A stretch of DNA of 47,219 nucleotides, taken from Ectocarpus siliculosus. Its lineage: Eukaryota; Sar; Phaeophyceae; Ectocarpales; Ectocarpaceae. The stretch is from the NCBI GenBank assembly GCA_000310025.1, contig FN649729.1:2859858-2907076 (forward strand), in the 5' to 3' direction. Positions 11,508-23,404 of the stretch are shown in pieces; the stretch's first letter is position 1; the number at the start of each line of letters is the position of its first letter. The position numbers and the translations under genes were made by a program. Below the pieces are notes generated by a model. It made no database searches and was not told the origin of the DNA. It saw only the letters and a list, made by a program, of their open reading frames with translations.

Positions 11508-14500
11508 CTAGAAGTCGTCCTCGTCGTCGGACTGGCAGTCTCCGTAGCGCCACATGTTGGCCCTGCTCTTGTGCGCCAGCTCCTGCGACTCCCTCAGCCG
11601 GGCGATCATCTCCTTGGCAAGCTTCATTTCGGCGGGGGCGCGGGGGCGGGGGTGGGGAGAGATTGTGTGGCTTGGTGAGTGGGTTGATGGGTGAGAGCAC
11701 AAAAAACGGGCCCTCGGGTGAGTGCGACGATAGGAATGTACAAAAAATATACGGTAGATTTTTGATAATCAAATCCAAGAGGCAGAGCAGAGCAGCTACC
11801 GAGCACGCTCGAATCTTGGATGCGGGGGGTTTACTGTAGCGGCGCAGCAATAACCAACTACAAACGAGAAGGCAGGACATCGAAAGACGAAACCGGGGAG
11901 GTCGGGCGCTGGCAACGGTGCGAAGAATGACACAACGCCCTCATGGAGGTTGCACGAATACGGTACGGTAGTGGGGTGGCGGATACTCTGGTTGCAGTAA
12001 AATTAGCGGCAGCGGCGAGTAGCAGCCCCAACAGACAGCTGGGACGAAGCTACATATGATTCATGCATGCGCAACCATTGCAGAGACCAATAGGGAGAGA
12101 TATTGTAGGCTAAAGGGCGTAGAGAGGGAGAGTGGGGGACAAACACGGCGGGCAGCATCCGTGGGAGCGACGTGAGATGCTCTACGGATGCCATGGATGC
12201 GGCTGCGGAAAGGAAGTGAACGTGACGGGCTGGGCGTCGTGCGTGGATGCAGTAAAGGTTTGCTGCACCAACTCAAACACACAACGCACACACTCGCGCG
12301 GCCAAAAAAAATCGACAGAGAAAGAAAAACTGAGCCCGGGGGCTCTACAAAACATTTTGGCCCGCACGCGCAAGGGGAGTCCGCCGCCGTAATGCTGGCG
12401 TGCATCATTCGATCGTCCACTAGGCGCGGCCGATGTAAACTCGAGACACAGAAGACACACGCAATTAGTACTTACGTAACAGTATCCCGCTAAAACTACT
12501 GGCGTTTAATCGGTCAGCTGGTTTGCGCGACTAACAGATGGTACACACCCGAACACACACACATACACACCTGTGACGTGGCAAGCTTGTCCGCGTTGCT
12601 GGCGATGCGGGCCACTCCCTGGGCCACAAGCGTCTCGTTCAAGCTTTCAGAGTCCTCCGACTCGTACAGCGCCATCATCTATACGGGCGGGTCGGTTCAT
12701 CACGATCACACAGCAAGGACAACGATCATCGTCACACAGAGAAACATCGACAAGCAGGAACCGTTCAAGTCAAAAAATGACCGGCTTCATCCCAACCAAT
12801 CCGGTCGTTCATCCTGAGGAGGAGACCGATCACGCCTGGCCAGCACGTGACTGGCATTTTCGGGGGGACATGCGGGCTCGAAAATCTCCCAAATGTACAA
12901 CTCCGGGCGTGCCGCCCGTAAACAACAAACGCAAGCAAAAATCTTTGCGGAAACACTTTCAGTCAGAGAGAACCAACCGGTGCTTATTGGGCGGTTCTCT
13001 CTGAAATTCTCTTGCGCACGCTTGGACCACCACCCCCGCCGCCGCCACCACCCCTCTACAGCGCCCGCCCAACGGCATCAACAGTAACGGCAGTGGCCAT
13101 CAGTCTCGAGTTAGTCTCATGTAGCGATCAGACGCCAGATGACGACTCCTCGGGCCACGGCAAACACCACGGCGCGTCGTTGTCACGCAGGCACTCCTGT
13201 CTAAACTAAAAAAAAAAAACGTCCGTGTGATCGTACTCGACGCCGCACGCACCAGCCGGCCATCCGCATCCCTCCCCAGGGCGCGGCCAAGGAGTTCCTT
13301 GCCCCATCCGAGAGCGTTGAGGCCCATGGCAGCGTCGCGCCCGAACTCTTCCTCCAGGGAGGGCACACGCATGAACGCCATCACGCACTCTCTGGCAGTC
13401 AGCAGGAAGGGAGGGACATACGGTTTCCGGGCGAAGGGGCCATATACATCCATCCAACCAACCCATCGGCTTTCCAGGCACAAAAAAAGTTGCGTCGCGC
13501 CGACAAGAAGCGCGATCGAATCGGTCCACGGAACGAACAAGTACCAAAGCCGAAAAACGGCCATGACCACCTCCTTTCAGTCGGAGTTGCTTTCACCCGC
13601 GTGTCCAATATCTTTCTATTGAAGAAGGAATCCACACGCGCATAAACGGGGCCGAAACTCGCTCTCTGTGTTTCACGGGCAGACGCCCACGAAAAACAAT
13701 ACCATGACACGAGCAACACAAAGGTTAGGGCAGAAGCAAAAAAAAAACGGGAGGAGGGTGGGGGGCGGAGGCGGGGGCGCCACAGAGTACCATGTCGGGG
13801 GGACCCACCACCCACCCACCCACCCACCCACCTGGCCTGGGGCCGGAAGGCGAAGTAGGACGAGTCGAGCGGCCGGAGGCTGGAGGACTTGACGGTGGCC
13901 GTGTTGCCGTGGTCCACGTACAACACCCTCATGCCCACGGGGGTGGAGCCGAGCACCTTGGCGCGGTACCAGGCCGGACCGTTGCCGTCGTCGAAGAGAG
14001 CAGCGCACAGGGTGCCCCGCCGGGGCTCCATGGTCGCGCCCGAAGTACCGACCTGCTCGTTGTGGTTCGGGGTTGTGGAAAAGTGCAGATTGCGGTCAAA
14101 ACCAACAGCTTGCATGCAAGGGGCATTTAACAAGGCTTGAATCCAAACTCTGCTGTTTTCAGGGTCGCGCCCCGGCGTGCCCCCACTTGTTGTTTGTCAA
14201 TATGCTCTTCGAGGACGGGGCGAAAAACGGAGCGTACCTGACTGGATCTCATACGCAGGCTTCCGTACAGCGCCAGAGAGAGAATCGATTGGTTGGGTAT
14301 ATCAACGTGCAAGAACGACAGCGGCAGCGTCCAGCCGACAGCAGCACAGCAGTCGCCGCCGCAACAACGACAACGGCAACAATAAAACCGACAGTCACAA
14401 CAGCAATAGCAGCAACCACAGCAGTTGCGACGATGACAACGACAACAACAACAACATTCGCAACGGTCACAACGACAACAAAAACCACAACGATCACAAC

Positions 14501-17500
14501 AACGACAACGACAACAATAACAACAACAGCAGTCGCGATGATGGCAACGACAGCACTAACAGCGTCGCCGCAACGACACCGACACCGACAACAGCAGCAT
14601 CAGCAACGACAGCAGCGGTCTGAACAACAGCAACGGCAACAACGACAACACCAATAACAGCAACAGCAGTGGCAACGACAACGACAGCAGCAGTGCACAT
14701 GCACACACCTTGTCCTTGAGCTCCTTGAGCTTGGCCTCGATGAGGGCGAGGTCTCCGCCCTCGGCGTCGTGCACGAAGAAGTGGCCCCCGTCCGCGATCT
14801 CGCAAAGACGGTACTTGTTCAGTTCCTCAGACACCACGAACTCTTTGTCCTGTGCACGAAACACAACAACAGATGATGGAAAAAAAAAAAAAAGGGTACG
14901 AAAAAAGGGACGGTCGTTGTTGTGATGCTCAAACAACCGAACAAGCTATGCATACACACAGACACACTGCAGGGCACTGTCACCCACGACGCCAATTATT
15001 GATTGCAACGTTGACGGGCGATCAGTCCTCCAGACTTGCGACCAAGGAGCGGTGGACAAATTCCGTCTCGCGTTTGAGGGAACAAAGGGACTAAAGTCGC
15101 ACAACTGAAACAATGCCGTTTCTCTCGGGTTGACAAAAACAGAGAGAGAGAGAGAGAGAGAGAGCGACTGGTAGCCGTAGTCCTGGTTGTAATTGGCGAA
15201 GAGAGCCTGCTTGCCACCATGCACGCGAGGCACCCATCCATTCTCGACGGCAAACACCATCAACAACAACTATAATAGGTCTTGCCCACGGGGCAACGGC
15301 CCGCTCGGCCTAGGCCAGGATTCATTGATGGACCAAACACAGCGACCTTGGGTGTATCGGCCTGAAAGACGTCCGTCTGGTTGCTCCAAGACGCGACACT
15401 CAAAACCAAACTCGACGCACCGTTGTCCAAGACAGCACAGGCAGAAACGCTCGATACGGGAACCAAAACGACAGTGGGGGAGGTGTCCCAATTCACAGCT
15501 TATCAAAAAACGCAAGTAACAACAAAAAAGAAATTCAAGACACGAAAAAAAAAAACAAGAAGCGACCAAGACGACGACGGCGGGCCACATAGGGACATTA
15601 TAACCGAGGCACACAAACGACCGAACGACCGACCGGAGCTACTACATTAGTCACCTTCATCTCCGCCTCGGTGGGCTCGATCGACCACACCCCGGCCTTT
15701 GCGGCCTTCCCGGCCGCCTGGGCGTTCAGCAGCGACTGAGCGCCGCCGCCGGTCCTCTCCAGGGCGTGCGCATCCAGTTTGCCGAGCCCCGCCTGAACAG
15801 AGAACAAGAAAAAAAAAAAAAAAACGGTGCAAGGTTGCTACGGCGGTAGCGAGCTCTTGGAGGGCGTGTGCTGTGCAGTACGCGGGAGAAGGCTATCCGT
15901 CCGAGATACACCATGTAGCGCAAAACACAACCCTTTCCATCGTTTGGAACGAGCGAGAGGCAACAAAGACCGAGCGCTGTCACTCTTACACAAGCCCCCT
16001 ACACATGGCGTCACCACGCGGGCCAGGCCAGGCCAGGCCTGGCCAGAACAAAACCCCACAACAAGCCATGTGCATACATATGTAGCACCACATACAACGG
16101 GTGCAGGACCGCCGTAAAACATCACCCGCAATACTATATCACTCCATCCGCGAGCCCCCCACGCACCACGGGGTTGCTGCCTATTCAGCAGTCAACACGT
16201 TGTCGCCAATTTTGGGGCGGGCAGTTGGCATGTAGCAATCCCTCTCTGCCACCCCTCTCGTTGACCAATAGCGAACGTCGTAACCAGGCCAGAGACCGGG
16301 ACAGAACACCCCTCCTAAGCACACGACAAGACGCAAGACACGGCCTCACCTCGAGGATGTCGGCGGCGAAGTTCCGCCGCTGCGACCCCGTCCCGCAGAA
16401 CAGGAAACCGAGGGCGACCCCGTTCTTGTCCATGTCCGTCACGCGGAGCTCGACGTTCCTCTGCATGAGCTTCTCGCGGCTGAAGGCCAGCGCCTCGCGC
16501 CCGAACGGGTCTCCGGGGCGTCCGCCTCCCCTGTTGTCGCCTGGGAACCCACCCGCCCAACAGTACGAGGCGCGAACGAAGCAGCAGCAGCAGCAGCAGC
16601 AGTGTCAAAAACACAGGTTGGCATGAGTGTCATCCCGCCCAGTTTGTGGTCTGCACCGCGTGGCCTGTGCGACTTGTTTTTGCCTCACTACCGTCCACAA
16701 GTAGACGACCAACACACCCAAGTACAGCAGCACAAAGCCGCGTGCTCCAGAGCAACCCCATGCGGCGCAATAGCAGCAAGAAGAAGAACATGGGGCGGCA
16801 CCTCGGATGCGGAACCGGTTTCCGACATGGCTTTCAATTACCGATCTTTGTTGACAGGACCAACGAGCAAAAAATACCCTTCAGCACCACGAGGTTCGAT
16901 CCCTCTCCTGTCTTACACACACTTTTTTTAATCAAATCTCTCCCTCTCAAACGCACAATAGCCTTCAGATGAGGCTCGATCCCTCTCATTTTACACTAGT
17001 TTCCCTCAAAAGTCTCTGTCTGTCTCTCACGTTCCCTTCCCACCAGCTCTCACAATAGCTGCCAGAGTAGGCTCGATCCCTTTCCTCTCTTCAACACGGT
17101 GCATCATCTCAAATCTCTCCCTCTCTCTGTCTCTCTCTCCCTCTCTTTCTGTCTGTCTGTCTGTCTGTCTGTGTCTGTGTGTGTGTCTGTCTCTCACCGG
17201 CTCTCGGCGGCTGCGGGCACCGCACTTCCGTCATGGCGAACATGAAGGCGCAGTTCTCCTTCGGCACGAACACCTGTCGCCCGTCCAAGGTCATAATGTT
17301 CGCAAACATGGGAGCGTTCAGTCAGTCGCACCCAAACACTTGTGCTGATGCTTGTGTTGACAAAACGGGCTCGAGAATCCCAGTTGTCAGGGCGCGTCGA
17401 AATTCAAAACACACAAAAAAAAACGACCAATCAAATCCATGTCCTCTGTCGCATCCTCTCGTCAACACACACCTTGAAACGGCTGCCCCCAAACACGTGC

Positions 17501-17723
17501 TCCACGATGGCCTTGACGTTGCCCTGACGCACGAGGAAGTTGACGTAGGTCTTTGCCTTCTTGGAGTCCCCGCACAGGTCGGTCAGGCGGTGAGCTCGCG
17601 GGGCGGCTGCAAATGTTTGTGTTCGTTGCGACACACACGCGCACGTAGGTTGTGTGCGCGAGCGACAGCGGCGGACGGGCACAGAGAGAGTAAAAGAGTC
17701 AGGGAGAACGAAAAATGGTAAGT

Positions 17724-17758
<35 letters not shown>

Positions 17759-20700
17759 GCGAGGTGTGGTACGATGACATGACAGTAAGTCGATAGGCAT
17801 GAAGGCATTCATCTGATAGTGGGGAGAAGAGCAAAGAGAGAGATACGATTGGCAAGATGCACAAAAATGTTATCCGACAACAACAGCACAACTTGTTCTG
17901 CTTGACAAAAGACTTCCGTACCCAAACGTCGCCCCGGGAGCTCGGGGGGGGGGGGTTGCTCACCTCCGGAGTGCATCCCCTTCTTGCCGGCCTTGGCGTT
18001 CGCCTCCGCCGCCACGATGGCGTCGTAGTGCTCCGTCCTCGGGTCGTCCTGCCGCAGCCGCGCGACGCCGGCCATGCCCGTCTCCACCATCACCTCCTGC
18101 AGCGACTTGGCGTTGCTCCCGACGCTCACCGTCGCGAACGCGCGCTTCACGGGTGCCTCCCCGCTCGTGGTCTGCGGGATGTCCCTCTGGTAGTCCACCA
18201 CCACCTTGACCTGCTTCCCGATGGCGAGCTTCCGCAGGGCCTCCTTAGACTCGACGGCCCACGGCTCGTCCTCGACCCCGCGCCTGGGGTTCCCCATCCG
18301 CGGGGCGCGGATCGAGCTCAGGGCCAGCCGCCTCTCCTGACCCACGGGGCCCCCGGGCACAGTCACGCTCATCTGGTCGCCGCTGTGCACCTGAGGAGAT
18401 AAAAACAAAAAAACAAAAAAAAACGGAACAGAAAACGACAACATAATATATATTTCGCGCCAGAAGCGGAGAGACAATACTGTACTGGTAGTAAAACAAG
18501 GTATGCAATATCCATCGCCATGTGCTGCGGAGAGAAAGATGAAACGGCCAAGGGAAGGGGAGACGACAGCTCGAGCGGTGACAACAGTCTACGCCACAAG
18601 ATACGACCAAGACAGTACAGGGGCGTTGCTGCAGCCGGCAAGTTGTAGTATCAAGGGGAAATCATACGTCAAGCGCCCCCCCCGCGCACAATTCGTCGCA
18701 GCCTCTAGGCTTGAGTGACCTGTGCTTCATCGACTCCCTACGGTCGACACAACCAAACTCCCATTCCCACTGCTGCCGCTGCAAAATACTACCGCCGCCG
18801 CTACCACCACCACCACCACTACCCATGTCTCTGCCGCTGCTGCTGCGGTTAAAAAAATCTGCTTCCACAAAAACAAACACAAACACAAACACCAACTCGC
18901 CTCCACCACGACGCCGGCGTAGTCCGCGTCGCCGTCGATCTGGGGCGGGGCCCACTCCCGCCATAGCCGCAGCCGCGCTCGCTTGCCCTCATTCTCGGCC
19001 TGCCGCATGGCGAGGGCGTCCGAGCGGGACACGTACACGAGGCTCCAGTCCACCATCCGCGCGAGCCCCTGCTTGAGCAGCTCGTGGCGCACGTCCCCCT
19101 TGGGGTGGAGCACGGCGCCGTACAGGCTGCCCTGCTTGTCCACCCCTTGCAGAAGGAGGTTCACCTCGCGGTGCAGCAGTCGCACCTGCGTGTGTAAGTT
19201 GGGGTGTATGTGGGAGAATCGCTTAGTATTGATTGTTTGTATACGCATGTTTTTCTCGATTCTTTTTTGTTCCAGTGTTGACGGGTGACGCGCCGTGACA
19301 AACGGGAGTGTCGGGAATGGGAGGTAGAAAGCAGTAGGGGGGGGGGTAGAACGCAGCAGGGGGCACGCAGATGCCGCCGACATAAAAAAGCCGTCCATAA
19401 ACTCTTGCCGTTCCTGGCAGCGGCGCCAAAAGCTCCCTGCACGGGTCTTGACCTGGGGACAAGCTACAAGTGCGGCGTACCAAGTTCAATCAGCACGCAG
19501 GGGGGTTCCACGAGCTCCCGAGAGACGTTCGCCAGTTTGCCGATTGCTGTGCCCACGAGGGCCTCGTCAAGCTATAATAAATACATTCTTCCCTCTCCTC
19601 ACCGCCCGCAGCAACCACCACTAACTACAGTGGCCCGCTTCCTTCATCGACTCACCTCCGAGAAAAACTTCGCCTCCGCGGCGTGCGGCTCCGGCTGAGG
19701 CGGCGGGGGCGGCGGGGTCGCCGCCCCGTTGCTTCCGTTCGCGGCGGCGGCGTGCCCATTCGACGCCCCCACTCCCCCGCCGCCGCCGCCGGCGACGATC
19801 GAAGCGGCCGACATGCCTGCTGTCTTACCGGCAGCGGCGGAGGCGGCGGCGGCGGCCGCGTTAGCCGCGGGCGGGGGGCGGCGCGCCGGCGCGTTCATCC
19901 TCGGACACGCGACGCCGGCGAGGCTGAAGGAGATCATGGTCCACGAGTCGTGAAGCAGCGCTCTTTTTTTTTTTTTCCCGCAACAAGTCGAAATAGCGCA
20001 GCACGCCGGGGACAAGGGGATACAATGGTGTAGATGAACCATCATCAGCGGGGGTGACAAAGAAAAGGGATGGCGGAGGGGGGGTTTACCTCCAGCACTC
20101 AAGGTTCACAGAAAAACACAGCATTTACGAACAGTCATCGACCTCAAGCTTGACGAAGCAGCAGACGTTGCTCTCGAGACCCCACACGCACTCTACCCCA
20201 CCAACCGGACCGAGCAAATGCAAACCGCACCTGTAGCTGGAGCCATCCCTGAGGTGCTCGATGGTCGCCTTCACGGGCACCCCCTTGTGCGCCGCCAGGA
20301 TCGCCACCCCGTCCACGTCGGTCCACTTCACCTCGCGGCTCTTTTTTTCGAGTTTTTTTTTCAAAACCATATTTTCGGGAGGCGTGTGTCATGTTCCGAA
20401 GCGGGAGGGGGGGGGCAAAAACAGGGTGGAGAATTTCGCTGAGTTACCGCTCGCTCGCTCACTTGAGCTGTGTGGTGATTCTTCCCACATCATTCCCTTC
20501 TCGCGGCTCTCTGCTGCCTCTGATCTTCTACAGACGCTTGTACAGCCTGTTCTGCGGAACGGAACCAGCGCAGCACCCCGTCGACTTCTTACTCTACCAC
20601 CACCGTTATTCTAGCCCCTCGCGTGTCCTGTCAGACGGGGGGACTCTTGAAAACACCGCAGTTCCCGATGTACGTGTAGCACAGACGACGTCGACATCTC

Positions 20701-23404
20701 TTGTGTCTCGGTTCTCAGTCTGCATCATCCGTCACTGCCTCTCTTCTGTTCCGGCGCCTGCAACCTCCTCCTCCCTGCCATGCACCTCTTCCTCACGGAA
20801 CACCAACACAAAACGCCCACAGCTTGGGGGTAGGGGTGTCTATACTTCTTCCTACTCTCGGCCTTCGCCGATGTCAAACGCCCATCTCTCTCCTTCAACA
20901 GCACGCAAAACACTCCCACGCTCTTACCCCCGCCTCCTGCTTGGCACTGTCGTCAGTGAAGATGCCCAGCTTGTTCGCTTCGGCAGTTTTTCCTAACTCC
21001 ACCTGTGACAAAAGGTGGCGGCACGTCGTATACCCGAAAAGACGCATTTCGTGACGAAGTAGTTCGGGGGGGGGGGCGACGAGGGGAGGGACGGGGGGGA
21101 CGACGATCAGCAAAAAAAAGTGAATTTGAAAGAGAAAAAACAACCGGTTCTTGCGAGCTGATTGATTTCTGCGACTCTCGCTACACGTGCCATACGGCCT
21201 CCTCACACCAAAATACACACACACCTTTCTTTTTCCCGCATCGAGACTGGCGTATTTTCATTGGCCAGACGGATAAGAGCTTTCGGCGACATAAAAACAC
21301 ACACACACTTTTCTCCCGCACGCACGCCCACGTCTACTACCCACCCCTAGTATAAGGAGACGGGAATCGCTGGCGTAAGGGAAGGAACGCTGAGCATCGT
21401 TCGCCGCCCACGCTCAATACACCGGGTCAACGCGATTCCTCCTGTCCCATGTCTCCTCGCTGTCAACACTCCCGTGTACGTAAACGTGGACCTCAGCTCC
21501 TACGTGACTTTTGTTTTTGTAGTATAGCTGCAAGCTATAGTGTAATCGGCGATAACCGACAAGCGAAGCAGGTGCTGACCCCCCTCGCCCCTTGCGTGGC
21601 TCACCAGCTCTTCGAGCTCGGAGCTCTTGCTGGAAGTGCCCTGGTCCTTAACCCTGGCCCACCCCGCCGCCGCCACGGCCACGGCCAGGCTCTCGCCGTC
21701 GAGCTTAACCCAGCCGAAGCTGCGCCCGCTGGCTCCCGCCTGGAACTCGACCTTGAAGGTCACCTGTGGCCCCCAAGAGGTAGTTGAGGATCAGTGGTTA
21801 TCTACCCTCAGCAGTTTTTTTTCGTTGCAGCAAACACGTTGGATAAAGCCTGCCATTGGGGAAGTTGACTCTGGGTTAGGGTCTGCATATCCCCTCCCTG
21901 TTCAATTTCCTCATAAATTTCTCGTGAATTAGACGGCCCTCAGTGACAGCAGTAGTAGGCAGCAGACCAACAGCAGTGGCCGTAGACGCATGCACGCCAG
22001 CATGGAAATCCCTGTTTCCGTATCTAACCAACCCGAAAGGTTCGACCAGGCTTTCGGTGGCGTACCGAGACACCGCTGTGTGATCTTATGCTCTGTCCTT
22101 GTCTCTCAACTATGGATCCATTTGCTTGTCCAACAACGACGCCATCTTTTGCAGCGTTGAGGTGAAAATTGGCCGCACGAAGAAGCGGCCTACAACAAAA
22201 GTCCGGCGGATAAAATGCCGCATACGGTCACAAAGACAGAGGTCTAAAGTAGACGAAAACAACGGATGCCACTGCTTGTATTTAGCACATCACTAGCGCC
22301 GCGGATGGTATTCTTTTGGTCCTCGCCCGCGGGGGTGCATGTCGGCGAATCGTTCACGCTATTTCCAAGGTGTTCACTACAAAGCAGTATCTTAAGGTCT
22401 CGTATCTCCGGATAGACTACAGCACACGGGTACGCTCAGCACGTGAACCAAGCATGTTCGTCTTGCAGCAAAGCGCTGAACAACAACGATAACAACAGCG
22501 CGCTAACAAATCATCCGCGTATCAGCATTACCCCCTTTTGCTTTCTCCCTTGTCACTCCGAAGACAAACGGACCAATGAAACAGCGCCGTCTGGTGTATG
22601 TATATGTAATACAATTACATGTAGCCAAATCCTCTCCAGGTACTGCTGACTCCGCTCGTGCTGCAATTTGAGTTTTTTTGTTCCTGGCGTGGCACACGGA
22701 ACGGCCGTACTACCCAGCCCTAACGACGAGAATGGATAAGCCTCTCCTTTCGCTACGGGCCAGCCTCAGCCTTAGCAGCAGCCTGCAGGATACAGAGGCC
22801 TTACACCGCAGGTGCATACATCCACACCAGCGGCGCGGCCGGGAAAACACACACCTGCTTGCCGATGCATTTCTTGCGCAAGAACTCGCGGCTGTCCCAG
22901 GCGAACTGTTCATCGGCGATGCCTGGGGCGCGGCCTAGCTTCGGGGCCGAGAGGGAGGCCAGCGAGAGCTGCATCTCGGGGGGAGGTCCATGGGTGCCGG
23001 CTCGACCTGCCAACGTGGGGTTGGGGCGGAGAGAGAGGGAGAGGAGAGCGAGAGGGAGAAGCAGGAACAAAAATAAGACATCATGAGAGAGATATCGCGA
23101 GAAGAGCGGTCACGGGCATCGGAGAGCTACAGGGCACGCGGGCATGAACTGCCGAACGCACAACCCCCCTTTTTTTCTGCTCATTGTGGATGCATGCTCT
23201 CGATGTGCAAGAAGAGCGCCCCGCCACTGCCTCATCTCACGGGCCGTGCTTGGGTGTGTTGTTCATTCAATGCTGTTTGGCTGTTTGGTAAGCAAAGGTA
23301 CTGGGTGTGTGTTCTACAATCCAAGCGGCGGGCGAGATGAGATGCTCACCGATGAGGAGAACCGTGTCTCCCGACAGGCATGCCTTGACAGTTCCCTGAG
23401 ACAT
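11508..23404 (-). CDS. SND1: Staphylococcal nuclease domain-containing protein 1 (Tudor-SN / p100)
   Basis: Exons: 23404-23350, 23006-22855, 21763-21605, 21002-20928, 20331-20231, 19962-19656, 19185-18901, 18390-17964, 17606-17473, 17273-17198, 16540-16350, 15792-15655, 14849-14709, 14052-13832, 13391-13253, 12678-12571, 11621-11508. All phases fit: 941 codons including stop, 940 residues (human about 910). SN-like domains lie at about 1-150, 165-365, 375-520 and 535-700, Tudor at about 755-820, and the split fifth SN domain ends near 930 with LWRYGD-like MWRYGD. Landmarks are GTVKACLSGDTVLLIG, REFLRKKCIGKQ, ATIEHLRDGSSYR, RQDDPRTEHYDAIVAAEA and VEHVFGGSRFK. Tudor-SN proteins are multifunctional RNA-binding factors (RISC, splicing, stress granules, degradation of hyper-edited dsRNA). 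Oddities: a ~55-residue Ala/Gly/Pro insert in SN2, Tyr-to-His in the Tudor cage, a probable GC donor after exon 7, and a (GGGT)n donor after exon 14. Exon 5 might start 9 bases earlier. Confidence 0.95.
13803..13832 (-). other. (GGGT)n G-quadruplex-type run at a 5' splice site
   Basis: On the coding strand of SND1, exon 14 ends in CCAG and the intron starts with GTGGGTGGGTGGGTGGGT and more: five consecutive GGGT units plus one further GGG. The donor GT is part of the run. One-base-loop G3 repeats are the classic strong quadruplex pattern. Confidence 0.75.
14330..14695. repeat. CAA/ACA/CGACAA-rich simple repeat
   Basis: About 360 bases almost devoid of T on the plus strand, built from ACA, CAA, GCA and ACG triplets. 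Several frames are open, producing Thr-, Asn- or Gln-rich pseudo-proteins. The tract sits in the SND1 intron 14053-14708, ending about 10 bases from the donor of exon 13. Confidence 0.8.
15141..15164. repeat. GA microsatellite
   Basis: An uninterrupted (AG)n run of about 12 units in the SND1 intron 14850-15654. Confidence 0.85.
16888..17190. repeat. Degenerate ~80-97 base tandem repeat ending in CT/TG-rich microsatellite
   Basis: The motif GGYTCGATCCCTYTC recurs near 16893, 16974 and 17070. Between copies, AATCTCTCCCTCTC and CACAATAGC blocks recur in the same order. From about 17110 the sequence becomes (CT)n and then (TCTG)n up to the donor of SND1 exon 10. Confidence 0.65.
17729..17758. 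repeat. CAG microsatellite
   Basis: About ten consecutive CAG units in the SND1 intron between exons 8 and 9. Confidence 0.9.

Noticed and set aside
14073-14657. Thr- and Gln-rich ORF of 194 codons on the plus strand
   Set aside because: An artefact of the CAA/ACA tract in an SND1 intron; several frames are open simultaneously and no start context or homology is seen.
14330-14695. CRISPR-like or regularly spaced array
   Set aside because: The units are irregular triplets without unique spacers, and the genome is eukaryotic.
17179-18402. Plus-strand ORFs of 180 and 181 codons
   Set aside because: Antisense to SND1 exons 8-10, whose minus-strand translation matches the family with correct phases.
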